Assembly: GCF_028453695.1 (NCBI RefSeq)
Contig: NC_135773.1
Location: 14,446,001-14,510,000 of the forward strand
Direction of reading: 5' to 3'
DNA length: 64,000 bases
Origin: Augochlora pura
Taxonomy: Eukaryota; Arthropoda; Insecta; Hymenoptera; Halictidae
The position numbers and the translations under genes are program-made. How positions within the stretch are numbered: the stretch's first letter is position 1; each line of letters opens with the position of its first letter. The notes under the pieces were generated by a model, which was given only the letters and a program-made list of their open reading frames with translations, was not told the DNA's origin and ran no database searches. Shown one piece after another: positions 46,901 to 59,159 of this stretch.

Positions 46901-49101
46901 TCGGTGCCGACTGCACCGGCGCGTTTGCGAGCCGAATGCTGCAGGAAGCTCTGTTATCATACCGCTCGACAACTCAATGGAAATCTCGAAGAAACTTCGA
47001 ATTTAAAACACATACAGATAACGCGCGGTTCGATATCAGGAGAATTGCATGAAATTGTTACAATGTTTCAAGCTTCAAATTATTTGTAGATAATGTTAAT
47101 TTCTCTGATTTCGCGAGAACAACGAAATATTCCACCGAAATGATTAATGTCAGAACAACCGAGATTGAAATTTGCCAAGAGCATAATCTCTTGAAAACAA
47201 GATTCGCATTTGTCGAGGCATCGACCGGAATACACTCGAACGAATTGCATCGAGTAATTATCCGCGGCAGCGTCATTACGCTTTCAATATTTGTAAAACA
47301 AGCAACCCGGAACACATTATTTGAACATGTTCGGTCGAGCTATTGTTAGGAATATCTTTCCGGTCGTTGTAAAACATTTTCGCGTATTCCGCGCCGATAA
47401 TCCTTGCGCCGAACGGAACACGCCGGTTAGAAATTAGCTCGAGGCAGAACGAAAAACACGTATATCGCGGAAGCGACGAAACGGTAAAATCGGAGGCTGC
47501 GATGGTCCGTGAATAAATCGCGGCGGTTAATCGCATTAACAGCTGAAATCTTTCGGCGGCTCGTTACACGGCCGTACGGACGAGCAAACGCCCGTCGAAA
47601 GGAACAGTTCCGTGTCTGTTCGAGCGACGAACCCACCGAGGCGGACAATGGCTGGCTCGGCTCGGGGCGGCGCGGCTAGAGAAATGGCAGAAAATTGGTC
47701 GACTACCGCGAAACCGACGCGCGACGCGAGCCTCGTTACGGATAATTTTGATCCGGAGTCAAATACCGTATCGGCGTGGAATAGCGTCAATCTTGGTCGA
47801 CGCGGGCTCGATCACGGATCCTCGATATCTCTATCCGGGTCGAGAGCGAGGGCTGAGAGCAAGTGTTCGTGCGCGCAGAGGAAACCATCCGCACGGAAAT
47901 AGGGTGCGGACCGTCGGTTCGCGTCGCACCCTTGCGGCCGCGCCAGCAGATAGCGTTGCATATTTCATGGTACACCGTAACGTAATGTACGCCTCGCATG
48001 GGAAATCCTATCGCGGCTACCGTGGCCCAGCCTCCATCGCCGGGCCTTGTAACCTAATCCCTTGTCCCGCGGAAAACACCAGACACCGCCGCCGCCGACG
48101 CCGCTCGACGCTCGCGCGTATCTATCTTCCCGCGTCTTCCCTTCGACTTCCTTCGCTTCTCACCGTCCTCGATCCTTATGCAAATTTTCATTTTCCTAAA
48201 GCATTTTGCCGCGCTTCGACCAAGAGTAATGATCGCACGACGGTAGTGGAAATTTGATTAGGTTCCTGTTACTTCAAAATTCTAGTCGAGATTAAATCGC
48301 CGATTTTTCTGTTTGCCTTTTACTCCTGCGACATTTTACGAAGAATTTTCTATTTTCGTTACTTATAAACTTAATTAAATATAAACATTTGCTACGATTT
48401 CCAAGAACATGATTTAATACTAGACTAATTTAATAGTATACGCTGTTATATAGTAATTGACGAAATTCATTACATTTCTATATTCGAATGTATATTAAGT
48501 TTACTGCAAAGTAGACAGACACGCCGTTCTTCCACCGTCAATAATTAGGCACTACTGTGATTAAATAACTTGTCTCTACAGCCATTTCGAAGCTAGATAA
48601 GAGACTTCATAAAGTAACGAAATTATTAATTATTTTAACCGCTGACGATAGAATTTTGTTAGAAAATCAGGAAGACGTTATCAGCGAGTAAAGCAAGCGT
48701 GCAAAGAGCAGGTCATTTAACATTTTTCAAAGATCGCCGAATCGAAGGTGCGTCGAAGAAATTTTGCGAGTAAATCAACAACAATTCCGGGCCCCGATCG
48801 AGGAGGTTCTCGAAGTTTTCGCAGTCGGGTGTCTCGGTGTGACGCCGCGTCGATGCTCGGCTCTCGAACTTGAACGCGAGCCCGAAGTTAAACTGGGTCA
48901 CATCGAAGTCGTCTTACTCGCCAATTAAAAACCCAATTCCGCGGAGTCTCGTCGGCCGGGTTCGGAATGCCTTCTGGCTGTGTCTGTGTCGACGGTTTCG
49001 AAGGTGTGCCGCCTGGAGCCGGTTTACCCGACATCGCCAAGACTCCCCAGGAAAATTCGATTGCCCCTAGGACTGACGGTGTTCGGGTCTCTTCCCTCGT
49101 T
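43926..49101. other. CpG-rich noncoding mosaic, no gene seen
   Basis: CpG-rich nearly throughout to about 48240, with AT-rich islands at 45600-45990 and 47040-47240; AT-rich from 48240 to 48700. A CCGCC run lies near 48088-48107. Frames up to 169 codons overlap on both strands. CTTACCTG at 46834 (minus-strand CAGGTAAG) is a donor-like motif without a pyrimidine tract. Confidence 0.5.
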
Positions 49102-49110
49102 TCCCTCCCT

Positions 49111-49150
<40 letters not shown>

Positions 49151-49174
49151 CCCTCTCTTTCTCTTTCTCTCTCC
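49102..49174. repeat. (CCCT)n(CT)n pyrimidine tract
   Basis: Four CCCT units lead into about 16 CT dinucleotides and then degenerate TTTCTCT. It is strongly strand-asymmetric, with only pyrimidines on the plus strand. Confidence 0.93.
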
Positions 49175-51298
49175 GTTCCACGAGCAATCTGTCGACGAGA
49201 GGCACAATTATAGCGTCGTCGCCGTCGTCGACGTCGACGTCGTGGTGCCAGTCGGCTGCGACGCGAAGTCGAGCGATAAACTAAATCGCGTGCACGCGTG
49301 TTTACTGGTGCGATGCAATTAACAGCGTTCAGAGGAATCGGATGATCTAACGAGCTTCAACGCTCACGGCTCGTCGCCTTCGTCGACGACAACGCGGCAG
49401 ATATAGCTGCAGGCTGGTCGACGCGATCCGATTGATGGATCATTGTCGGAATTTTATCCGTCTTTGGAAATTAGTGACCGGAGGATTTTGTTTAAAAACG
49501 TTATCTTGCTTCTATAGATTTTTCCATTAAATTTAACTGTTTTAGATAACAGGAAAGGGAAAATCAGTTTTTCTAGAAAATAAAGAATTATATCATAGTG
49601 ACTACCAAATAATCATATCATCTAATTTTAAGCGTTATTCAACGTCACACTATTTTGCGTCACAGCGAGGATGGAAATAATGCTTTAAGATGGCGAAGGA
49701 TTAAATCGAAATTGATTGAAAACCTAAACACCTGCAAATAACCTAACATATCCTTGTAGTAGTATCATTTGCTAAACTAACTGTAAAATTAATTATGCAT
49801 TGGTACGGTATATCTAAAGAATAATAATTAAATGAATTTGCAAGCATCACCTTCCTTTCTTTTACGCTTCGTTGGACCGCAGATTTTACGTGACGGTTCG
49901 TGCGAAGTAATATACAGCACCGTGAATTCCGCGCGATGACAGTAAGACTCGCCGTAGAACCGAACATTTGTCACAAACACCTGGCAAGTGTTTTATGAAT
50001 CTCGTTGGTCGTCAAAGTTTGAGAGTCAAGGCTCCGAAATTTCCTATACTGTCATAAAACTTTCACGTGTCTACCGACTGGATATACGCTCGCGCGAGCT
50101 CACTCTTACCTTCTTAAATTGACGTATCATAAATCCACGACACACGACACGCACACTGGCAGTAATATATGTGCAACCCTTGTGTGCCCGGTTTGTCTGC
50201 AGCCACCTGCATGCCTGGCGCTGTGCGGCGTCGCAGCCTGCACGCAGCAATATCAGCTGCAGGTGCATTGCGGGGAAAAATGTCCTGCAGTAAATTGTTA
50301 CCCGCCAATCGACTGCATTATGATTATTTATCGTTACAATTTATGTCTTTCTTATACAACACCGAAGAGTCGAAGACCCCATAAATTGTAATTAATAGAG
50401 GTGATCTCGCCGCAGTCTATTACTTTAGTCTATTTTTATCGCAGCATTCGAAGCTTTATTCTAAATTTCAATTACAGCTTATGACAGTACAGTGTACGAT
50501 TTACACTGAAAAAGCTTGATTTTTCTAAAGATACATTTTTGTAAAAATTCAATTTGCTAATTGTCGAACAGTGCAAAATCTGTTTCTTTTCTGTTAGTTG
50601 CAAATGAAACAAATCCAGCTAATTTTCTAGATTTCGCTCGGTATAATTTGAATGGAAACAATTTTCGGCAACATTACGACGCACGCGCAACAATTCTTGT
50701 TTATTTGCGAGCGAGGTTACATGATGCAGCAGGTCATCAATCCTCTTTTCGGCCGACAGAAAGCGTTGCGAGATCGGATTCAGCGGTACAGAGCTATTCA
50801 CCGGAATCGCTCGCGTTGCATCCGAACGCTAGAGGCAATCAAACATTACTGACCGAACGCAACGACACGCTGCCGTTGATTCAGCGGAATTACTCCGCGT
50901 TACCTACGTGTGTACGTGCGCTTATGCATGTGCGCGCGGGGTCGCGTTCGCGCGGGCCAATCAGGCGTTCCTCGATTTTCAGAACAAGACGTCGCGTTTC
51001 GACTCAGCGGTCTATCAGCTATTCAATGGGATCGTCAACGTCGAGTCTGAATGCTCTGAAATGTGATTCAGCGACGCCGCTTTGACCTGATAAAACACAA
51101 TTTGATCGAGGACACGCGTGTTTTGGACACCTGTCTCGAAGTGCACAATTTTCAGGGAAGGTCCTATGAATTCGGGTTCGAAAAGGTCTCATTCCAAAAG
51201 AGGTTAATGTTGATTAAAATCAGAGAAGTGCATGGAATTGAAAGGTACTTTGATCATCTGCTCTGTGAGGTTCCTATTTAGGTGACTCAACAAAACTG
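49175..51298. other. noncoding, no gene seen
   Basis: A GTC/GAC trinucleotide-rich segment at 49212-49242 precedes balanced sequence. CTTACCTT at 50106 could be a minus-strand donor in isolation. 50560-51060 is moderately GC-rich, with a 174-codon plus frame showing no recognised domain. Confidence 0.45.
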
Positions 51299-51426
51299 AT
51301 GATAATTATTTACTCGATAATAATAATAATTATTATTTACTCGGTAATTATGATAATTATTTACTCGATAGTTATGATAATTATTTACTCGATAGTTATG
51401 ATAATTATTTACTCGATAATTACGAT
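51299..51426. repeat. 24-bp AT-rich tandem repeat
   Basis: About five units of consensus ATGATAATTATTTACTCGAT with AGTT or AATT linkers; the first is interrupted by an ATAATAATA expansion. Repeated TAATTA cores and near-palindromic units could form hairpins. Both strands read as low-complexity open frames with no coding meaning. Confidence 0.88.
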
Positions 51427-52119
51427 AATTACGATCGAGAATTATTTGCTTGATCAAAACTGCATAAGTACAATTCTTTAACAAATTCCATTAGCTATAC
51501 CGTGAATTATTGTGTTAAATAAAAATCGTTTGCATCAATCGTACATGGGAAGAGTGATACGAAGATGTACTTCTACCTTCAATATTTTCCATAAATCGAA
51601 AACGTTGTATTGAAACGTCTACATCCTCCAATATTCACTGTTCCGCGTCTATTCAGTTTTGTCGTAAATGCATAAAATCCGCATCGTGCTTGTTGGTAGC
51701 TGATCTGAGATAACTTTCCGAGCGCAAAGAGTTGAAAACTCGATGCAGCAATCACGGCACCGTATCGATCAACCACCACGAAGGCGAACAGTCTCGCGTC
51801 GCCGAAGTCGGCAAACCTTCGAGTCCGTCTAACCAGCAGCCATTCAGGATATTTTGCTAGAGGATACGCGACCACCGGGTCAATCCGTGAATCCCAGAAA
51901 TAACAAACATCCGTGTGGGCGAAGTTAACAACCACAATTTGCCCCGCCCGGAATCCCAGCTATTTACAAGACAATTCCGCGAAACGACTGCGGCGAATCC
52001 CAGCCGGGCGAAGACGCGGCACGGGGCGGAACTTCTTCTTCCGTGATACGTGTTCCCGGGTAATCGAGAGATGTATCGGCCCCGGCAGCACCGCTATTAT
52101 CGCCGAGGAGCCACGGCGG
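51427..52119. other. noncoding, no gene seen
   Basis: AT-rich to about 51600, then balanced to GC-rich. A 118-codon minus frame (51579-51935) has no recognised domain. Confidence 0.4.
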
Positions 52120-52202
52120 CCCCCTTCCGGCTCCCTTCCAACCCCCTTCCAACCCCCTTCCAACCCCCTTTTAACCCCCTTTCGGCCCCCTTTCGGCCCC
52201 CG
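52120..52202. repeat. 11-bp CCCCCTTCCAA minisatellite
   Basis: About seven units of CCCCCTTCCAA, changing to CCCCCTTTTAA and then CCCCCTTTCGG along the array. The C-runs on the plus strand mean regularly spaced G-runs on the minus strand, compatible with i-motif or G-quadruplex structures. Confidence 0.9.
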
Positions 52203-53729
52203 CTCGCATCTCTGACGGCACTTAGGGTAACTTGCAAGGTATCCACGGTCCACGCATACAGACGCGCTTGTTGTACAGCGTGATGCAGCCGGCAACGACG
52301 TCGGCAGCAACAGATAACGGCGCAGTCTATAAATTAATTAGGCTAAGTCTCTAAGACCTAAAAGCCGCATGCGCGCCCGACCGACCTATCTAAATCTGCA
52401 TTAAACCACCTACCGGGCGTAGACGAAATTTACAGCTTCCCCTACTCGCTGCCAGCCGTCGTTTCCATAGGCCTTTGTCTCTCCGGTCTCTACCATGGTT
52501 TCCACCGCAGTATCGTTTGCTAGGCTCTCCAAGAAGCTGCTCCCTCAAGGGTGAATCTACGCAGGGCTTCGCTCAGGCTCGAGCTCTGCGGTTCACCCGA
52601 ACGCCGCTGTTTTTTATCGTGCGCCATTTTTCATCTTAGCCCAGAGAAACAACTTCAACGTTGTTACAGAAGAAGATACCAGTATTTGTGATTAAAAATA
52701 ATACTAGTGTAAATATCTAAACGATGTTGGATCAGCCTGTCATTGTTTAAGCGCATACCGTAATTTTAGGGGCTTAAAATATTCATTTCAATCAAAGTTA
52801 GTGCAATTTAAATAGAACGCACTAGGGGCACTCGCGGCCTAATGAAACAATTCGATAAATTATTAATCTGTGAGAGTCGCTGGACCGGAATAATTGAAGG
52901 AGCACTAGCTATCGCGGATGATGAGAATTTTTCAGAATAAGAGATTCCATTGAAATTTGTATTTTAAGTAGAGCGAAATGGTGGAAATTGTGGTTGCGTG
53001 GAAAATTATGATAATCGTTGAACCAGAATAATTGAAGAACAGTAATTGTTTCATATTGTTTCACTGAGCATCGCAGATGTTGATAATATTATATATCTTC
53101 TCAGAGCTAGTTGCACTATTTACAAAAAGTATTTGGAAGAGAAACAATAACTTTAATGAATAACAGTTTCAGAATGATTAATTAAAGTATTGCGAGCATC
53201 GAAATCAGAGGAATCACAGCATTTCATTTTAGTTAACTCAAAAACGTTCAAAAACTTGCATTTTTCAACGACGTCGATTTCCTCGGATCGAACCCGTATT
53301 ATAATATCCGTGATTCGTTAATCAGCAACGAGGTTTTTTAAAGCAGAATTCAGCGGAATTTCCATCGAAGAAATTTGCCAAAATCGTTCGCGCGCGCAGA
53401 GCCGAACTTTTCCAATTAAAAATTATTTTTGGAATAGCCAGAAACCGGCCGACCGTGGCATCATTTCACTCTGCAAATTCCGCTGGATATTTTCCCAACG
53501 ATCCAAATCCAATACCCCTTTTTAAAGCTATGAAACTTTCCGGCATTTTTGTATGTTCAGTTCCAGATTTCGCATAAAAGCCTGCCCAAAAAAAGTTCAG
53601 CCCCGCGAACAAACTCGTTAAGCAAAAGTTCTTTTCCCTGTGAAAACAAACACAATCGTAGAAATCGTTCGGGCGAAAAAATTCGTTATATTCTGCCGTC
53701 TGTGGCTTACCAGCGCGTTCCGTTTCTAC
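52203..53729. other. noncoding, no gene seen
   Basis: 52320-52640 is unique, balanced, higher-complexity sequence with short frames (to about 53 codons) and no recognised product. From 52640 on it is AT-rich. Related GAACCAGAATAATTGAAG motifs recur near 52880 and 53020, a faint sign of old duplication. Confidence 0.4.
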
Positions 53730-54185
53730 TTAATCCGTTGCCGTTCCCGTTTCTATCGCAATTACAATGATTAGAACTTTTTCGAATGGAGTAATTTCTT
53801 CGAAAAAAAAACAGGAAATTCAACCCTTTGCGATCGAGTGGCAACTCTAAGGCGCCGCGAAAAATTATTATGCCACATCTTAAAATAATTTTTATCAAAT
53901 TTACTCGTATTTAAAAAATTGCCAAAGTTATGTTGCACAAGTCACAAAATTTAATTCCATAATGTATAAAATGCTCGAAGTTATATGAAATGGGCACACT
54001 GTGAGTCTAAAAAAATACTTTGGATTTGCAGTTGAAATGGCTCCGACTGCGAAGGGTTAAATTTATCGCATGCTGAAGTTTATTTAATTGAATACTGATT
54101 TATAATTCTGGTTAAACGTAAAACAACGGAATAACTTCGTATGATATTAATAACAATCTCCATCACGAGTCCAATAGTTATTTCG
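53730..54185 (+). mobile_element. TTAA-type MITE, family 2, interrupted by a family-1 MITE
   Basis: The left part (TTAATCCGTTGCCGTTCCC, then CAATTACAATGATTAGAAC) matches the left part of the copies at 55485 and 63101. The right part (AACGGAATAAC then CTCCATCACGAGTC) matches their right part. Between them lies a complete family-1 element at 53820-54060. The far right end is truncated near 54185, without the closing TTAA. Without the insert the remnant is about 215 bp, in keeping with the other copies. Confidence 0.65.
53820..54060 (-). mobile_element. TTAA-type MITE, family 1 (B-to-A), nested in a family-2 element
   Basis: The left end is (TT)CAACCCTTTGCGATCGAGT with GGCAACTCTAAGGCGCC, a B end. 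The right end inward is TTAACCCTTCGCAGTCGGAG with CCATTTCAACTG, an A end. It aligns with the copy at 3990-4235 through its whole interior. Family-2 sequence on both sides shows that it landed inside an existing element. Confidence 0.75.
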
Positions 54186-54389
54186 TTATATCAAAGTCGG
54201 TTTTTGTCTAGCAGACATACGTCGAGTGGCCATTAAATGGAACAGACGTATGGAAAATGAGAAACGTTATTTACGAAATAATTTGTTCGCGAAGAGCCCG
54301 GCGGACGCGCGCACACTCTGCCGAGCGAACCGAAGAGGCATCACGAAAATGAAAAACGATCTTGATCGCTCTTTCAAGTATTCCATACG

Positions 54390-54408
54390 CCCCCCCCCCC
54401 CCCCCCCC
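54390..54408. repeat. C homopolymer, 19 bases
   Basis: Nineteen consecutive C on the plus strand, unusually long for a homopolymer of this type, so the assembled length is suspect. Confidence 0.9.
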
Positions 54409-54718
54409 TCCTCCGGGGCCGAGGCATTGTGTCCACATTCGCTGTTCAAGGCAATCGCATTAAAGAATACGCCGGGCTGGGCCGTTCGCCGGGAACAATC
54501 AAATTCCAATCGAAATTTCTCGGCGGGCCGATAAATCGATCGGCGCTATACTCGACAGTAACTTAAAGCCCGGTTAATTTCGTGTCCCGTCGGCGTCCGG
54601 CCGTAACTGATGTAAAATAAAACGATCGCGGCTATTATTGTAGTCGTTTCGCGCCGCGTCGCGTCGCATCGGTCCGCGATGAATTTCGCTTTAATATCCT
54701 GACAAAACGGCGACGTCT

Positions 54719-54745
54719 CGCGTCGCGTCGCGTCGCGTCGCGTCG
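54719..54745. repeat. (CGTCG)n pentamer run
   Basis: About five perfect CGTCG units. Similar CGTCG sequence occurs 60 bp upstream (about 54650-54668). Confidence 0.85.
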
Positions 54746-55484
54746 GTGTGCTGGCGGCCTCCCTTCCGTCGACGGAGTAGTAGCCCTCTGCCGCAGCAGC
54801 AGCAGCAGCAGCAGCCCCCTTTCGCGTCGGGCAGCTTCGTCGCAGCCAGCGTTAAACATAGATTAGACCGGGCGCCTCTGTGTAACGCGTGATAAAGTGA
54901 AAATATCCCCGACGCGCCGGATTGGTCCCCATCAGGCGGCGGGATAAGGAAAGAGGGGCCATTTTTCAGCGCGCGCGCCTCCTTATCTGAGGCTCGGAAC
55001 GGCGACACCGTGTAATACCGTGGTAACGGCTTCCATGCATTCATAAGATATTCATAAGCCCACCGTCTCTCGATTCCCGCAGCCGACAAAGGGCAGACCA
55101 ACGACCATCCTGATGGCCGCATAAAGAATACCCGGGCGGTGGCGATGGCGATGGCGAGGGCGAGGACGCGAGGCGACACGCGCAGAAAAACGACACCACC
55201 CGTCAGACCACCACCGACCGAGTTTCTCGTCCGAGTAACTCGTTACTGGAACTCCTCCTGATGAAGGCTTAGCCGCCTCGCTGTCTCCGTTTTTCATCAG
55301 ACCTAATTTACCGGCCGCGTGGTTCGCCTCGGTCCACGTGTAAATAGATATAAAACTAGGCTGGTGGACAAGAGTTTATGGACGAGGGTTGCCGATTGAT
55401 GTGGTCGTAAATCGAGCCATCCGGAGAAGCAAATGTCCCTCCAATATCTACCGTACCGTCGTCAACAGACTGTATAACCAAACA

Positions 55485-55707
55485 TTAACCTCTTGTCGCA
55501 CCATTTACTTTACAGTTACAATGATTAGAACTTTTTTGATTGTATTAATTTGTAGGGTGGAAAAGGCAATGTACCTGAATGTTTAAATATTGGTCTCAAG
55601 AGAATAAAAGATGATTCCGGCATAATGGAACGGAACAAAATTTATACAGCTTATTACTAAAAAGCTCTACCACGAGTCTGATTCATTAAAGTACGACGAA
55701 GAGTGAA
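55485..55707 (+). mobile_element. TTAA-type MITE, family 2
   Basis: Left end TTAACCTCTTGTCGCACCAT, then TTACAGTTACAATGATTAG. Right end inward is decayed TTCACTCTTCGTCGTACTTT, then AATGAATCAGACTCGTGG. It shares internal blocks GATTAGAACTTTTT and CACGAGTCTGA with the copies at 53730 and 63101. No coding capacity; the closing TTAA is mutated to TGAA. Confidence 0.65.
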
Positions 55708-56784
55708 ATACCAGTTAATGCGCCTTTCTATGTCTGACTATCGTTGAGTATTTCTACTTAAACCAAACGTTTGCGAATCTCGTCCATGATACACTCTTAT
55801 GCTATCTTATCTTGCAAGTTTGATACATATTTGATCATTTTAATAGTTGATGAGAATATTATCATATTATATGGTACCTGAGGTGACTTACTTTAAATCA
55901 AATGATAGTTTCATTTAAATTTTTAATATTTTATTAATGCAACACAAGTAGAAGAAGATGCTATTCTTGTTCATGCCAGATAAATCAAGCACGAAGTCAG
56001 AAGATTACTCCGTTTAACTTAATTTCAACCATTAGCAACGAAATATTGGAACAGATATAAATAATTTGCATTACATGCCTAAGAATATTATTGATCAGAT
56101 CAAGTATTAATAGTAATAGAAACGACGGAGTACAAAATTAATTATTCAGTCTAATAATAATTCAATGCATGAATTCGCCAAATGTCATTTATAATTCATT
56201 CAGACCTTGATTTAATACTACGAACAACTTTTAGCAAACGATCAATTAATTCTACCAAAAATGTTTAATAAACCACGAGACACTTACACGAATAGCGAAC
56301 TGCTTCGCACGGATTGCTCACATGATTTCAGGGTAGTACAGCAGTGGTTGTGTACGGGCTACATGTCTCCGCTCGCCGAACAGCGAATATTATGTTGTCC
56401 CTTGTCTGACGTACGTCACAAAGCGCTCGTTTGGCTTCAGCCCCACGACAGAATTACTTATCATCGCCACGGCCTCGAAAGCCGCTGCTATCGTCTCAAG
56501 CTCGCTATTAACTCCTTTGCCGGGGGTTGCAGTATGTACACACGCCGCGTTGGCCGAGAATGCGACGTTTGTTTGCGGAGGACGGATGGATACGTCCGAG
56601 GAACAATAAGGGAAGGTTGGCGCACACGCGGAGCAGGCTCGCCGCGTGTTCGCTCGTCCGCGGTCGCTCAACGCTTTGCATTCTATGCTGTAATACGTGC
56701 GCACCGATCGAGCCCTGGCCCAGCGGCTTTTCTGTTAAAAATATTACTGTGATATATTACGGTAAAAATGAATTTAGAAACCTG
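55708..56784. other. noncoding, no gene seen
   Basis: AT-rich to about 56270, then balanced to GC-rich (56270-56730). The 163-codon plus frame at 56261-56752 has no recognised domain and overlaps a 104-codon minus frame, so neither is called. Confidence 0.4.
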
Positions 56785-56929
56785 GTTAAAAATTAGTATT
56801 AGTCATTTTTGAATGATTAGTTAAAAATTAGTGTCAGTGATTTTCGATCAACGTAGTTGAAAAATTAATATCAGTCATTTTTTACCGTCTTAGTTAAAAA
56901 TTGGCGGCAGTCATTTGTGACCATCTTGA
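56785..56929. repeat. 36-bp tandem repeat, four units
   Basis: Four diverged units each start GTTAAAAATTAGT-like and contain CAGTCATTTT-like sequence about 13 bases in. Spacing is about 36 bp. The fourth unit (GTTAAAAATTGGCGGCAGTC) has diverged most. Confidence 0.75.
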
Positions 56930-58596
56930 CGCGACGCTAAACGCGTGTTAGGTCGTTTTTAAATATTTTACTAGCAGAAAACTGTGATCAGAAATGACTC
57001 AAAGACCACGCAAGAGTCAGGCAGAGTTAATAACAAACAGCTGTCGGTTGTACAGCAGGCATGACTTTTTTATTTCGAAGCAGCTTTATGCAGACTGAAT
57101 CGTTTCTCTTTTCACCGAGTTACCATTTTCATCATCGTCCCGCGCAACTTGACATTCTGCGGACGGCGTTTGATTCGAAGCCCACAAAGCTCTCTCGTCT
57201 CGTGTAACGGCGAGGAAGGGAGAGGGGATGGAGAGGGAGAAAGGAATAGGGGGCGAGGGGCGCGGGAGAGCTTCTGAATGGCAGTTACGAGCGGCACAGT
57301 CTCATCGGCGTTTAAATTCGTTCCATTTCCTCGGGGCGGGTTGCGGCGCCCGCGCCGCGCGTCTCTGTCATCTTCCGCCGTTACAGTTTCCGGTTTCCCC
57401 GGCGTGGATTTTCTGCAATTTCCCGCACGCTCCTCCGGGATTCGTTCGGATCTCGTAACGTTAACGCGCCACGCTCGTTATCAACCCCCGCGTAGTATGT
57501 ACAATTACTAACAAAACTACGCTCGCAATCGTATTTTCCCGGTAGGATTAGAAGGCAGAGCCAGTCGAGCCGTTACCGGCGCCGATAACGCTTCCCTTTA
57601 TCGCTTCTAGCCGCAGGTCCCCTTGATAAATGTCAATTAACCTCTCGGACGGCGGATCTATTTCGCGGGCGGACGAGTCACGATGCTTCCTCGCGCCTTT
57701 CACGATTCGCCTTTAAATTGCGATTACTTCCTCGACGTTGTATCAGATCACTCTCATTCTTTTGACACTAGTTTACTGAAGTAACAAAATGTATTTAAAA
57801 ATGATAACTTTTTAAATTAGAATTTGGAGATTTCCATATCTTAGAAGCCTTGTAACTTATTTTTGCATTATTCAATTTCATGAAAATTTTAAAAATGAAT
57901 CGCTTAACTTTCTAAGATCAGATAGAATAACGAAAAGCATTATTTGTCAATTTTTCTTATTAATCCTGCAAATTGAAATTTTTGCAAATTTTCCTTTACC
58001 CACTCATTAATAAACTAGTCGAGCTAATATCTCAAAGCAAAAAATCATGTGATTTAAAAATGTTATGTATTATCATCAGTCATTCTGTTGTACTCAATAC
58101 CAAATCGAGTAATTAAATATCAAGCTCGATGCTGCATATTTTGCCAACTGTTTCAAATTCAGGCTAGTCAAAGATTATATTTTCATTCAACGGATTTTGT
58201 AGAAATTAGCGAACTGTGGGGCAACAACGTTCTCATAAATGGGCCTCCAGTCGGTCAGCAAATTCGTTAGTCGTTTCATGGGAGCTCGAAATTGTCACGC
58301 CGTTGACGTATATGGTTGTTTTTCCGCGAATATTAATCGAGACACGTGAAGCGTGACGTTTGTTCGGCTCGCAAAAAAAATCGGACACTTTAATACTCGG
58401 CTCCCAATTTGCCCGCCTAGTCCGCGGAATCCTAGGAATTAATCAGTCAGTCGCGTTCGTACCGATCGAACGTCAAACGGCATTTCCTGATCGGCAAAAA
58501 TGAAAAATGGTTTCTGAGAAATTTCGAAATATTCGCTGAAACAAACAATTTTTATTTTTAATAAAATTCTAACGCTATCTATCTTTTTCATTTCAG
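56930..58596. other. noncoding sequence upstream of RS candidate 2
   Basis: A CpG-rich block at 57110-57720 is followed by AT-rich DNA. The end carries a consensus-like branchpoint CTAAC at 58569-58573 and a pyrimidine tract leading to the splice site at 58596. Confidence 0.5.
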
Positions 58597-58658
58597 GTGA
58601 GCTGAAATCTCGTGGAAACGCCGACGGAGCGTTCGGTATTTATTGAACCGCGGCGTCC
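58597..58658 (+). other. candidate recursive-splice exon 2 (62 nt)
   Basis: Branchpoint CTAAC (58569-58573) is 23-27 nt before a tract ending ATCTTTTTCATTTCAG (58596), directly followed by GTGAGC. The segment thus starts with a usable 5' splice site. At 58659 a strong donor GTAAGTAACG follows GCGTCC. All three forward frames contain a stop within the 62 nt, so inclusion in a coding transcript would truncate it. That fits an RS-exon that is normally skipped better than a coding cassette. The layout repeats that at 34744, including an almost identical donor (GTAAGTAATG there), about 24 kb upstream on the same strand. Confidence 0.5.
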
Positions 58659-59159
58659 GTAAGTAACGAACAATCATCGCTGAATTATTGTTCCCGACGT
58701 GAAAAAGAAAATGGAGGAAAAACGGGTTTGCCAATTATCCGATAGAATTCTCGGCACGGCATTATTTCCCGTTCGAATCAAACCGATCCTTACGATGTCC
58801 ACGAAGACAATCAAATTAGTTATTGAGTTATTACTCGACGATCTATACCTGCGAACTTTCCCTTTGTTCGAGGAGATTGCTTATTTTGCTCGCTCTCCGA
58901 GGGCGAGGTTCAAGGAAACTGTTTTCCGACGAGAACGGCGCTTGGAAATTTATTGATGAATGCTTTCCATAATGAGACCCGTTATCGACTACGACGCCGC
59001 CGTCCGTTCCAATGTTTCCACAAAATAACTGCAACTGCCGCGATTTTTCAAGCAATAAATATATGTAATTGAAATTGTAAATTGTAACATGAGAATTCCC
59101 GGATAATTATTTTCCATAAAACTTCAGCGTTATTTGAGCTCTAGATGTATTTCTAAACT
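58659..59159. other. intron-like noncoding stretch
   Basis: Follows the donor of RS candidate 2. The short open frames on either strand have no domain. Confidence 0.4.

Larger units (their letters stand above)
54186..55484. other. CpG-rich noncoding with several simple repeats
   Basis: Contains a 19-base C homopolymer (54390-54408), CGTCG pentamers (54719-54745) and a (CAG)n/(GCA)n run of about seven units (54793-54815). A 162-codon minus frame (54691-55179) passes through the CAG run as poly-Cys and carries no domain. No gene called. Confidence 0.5.
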
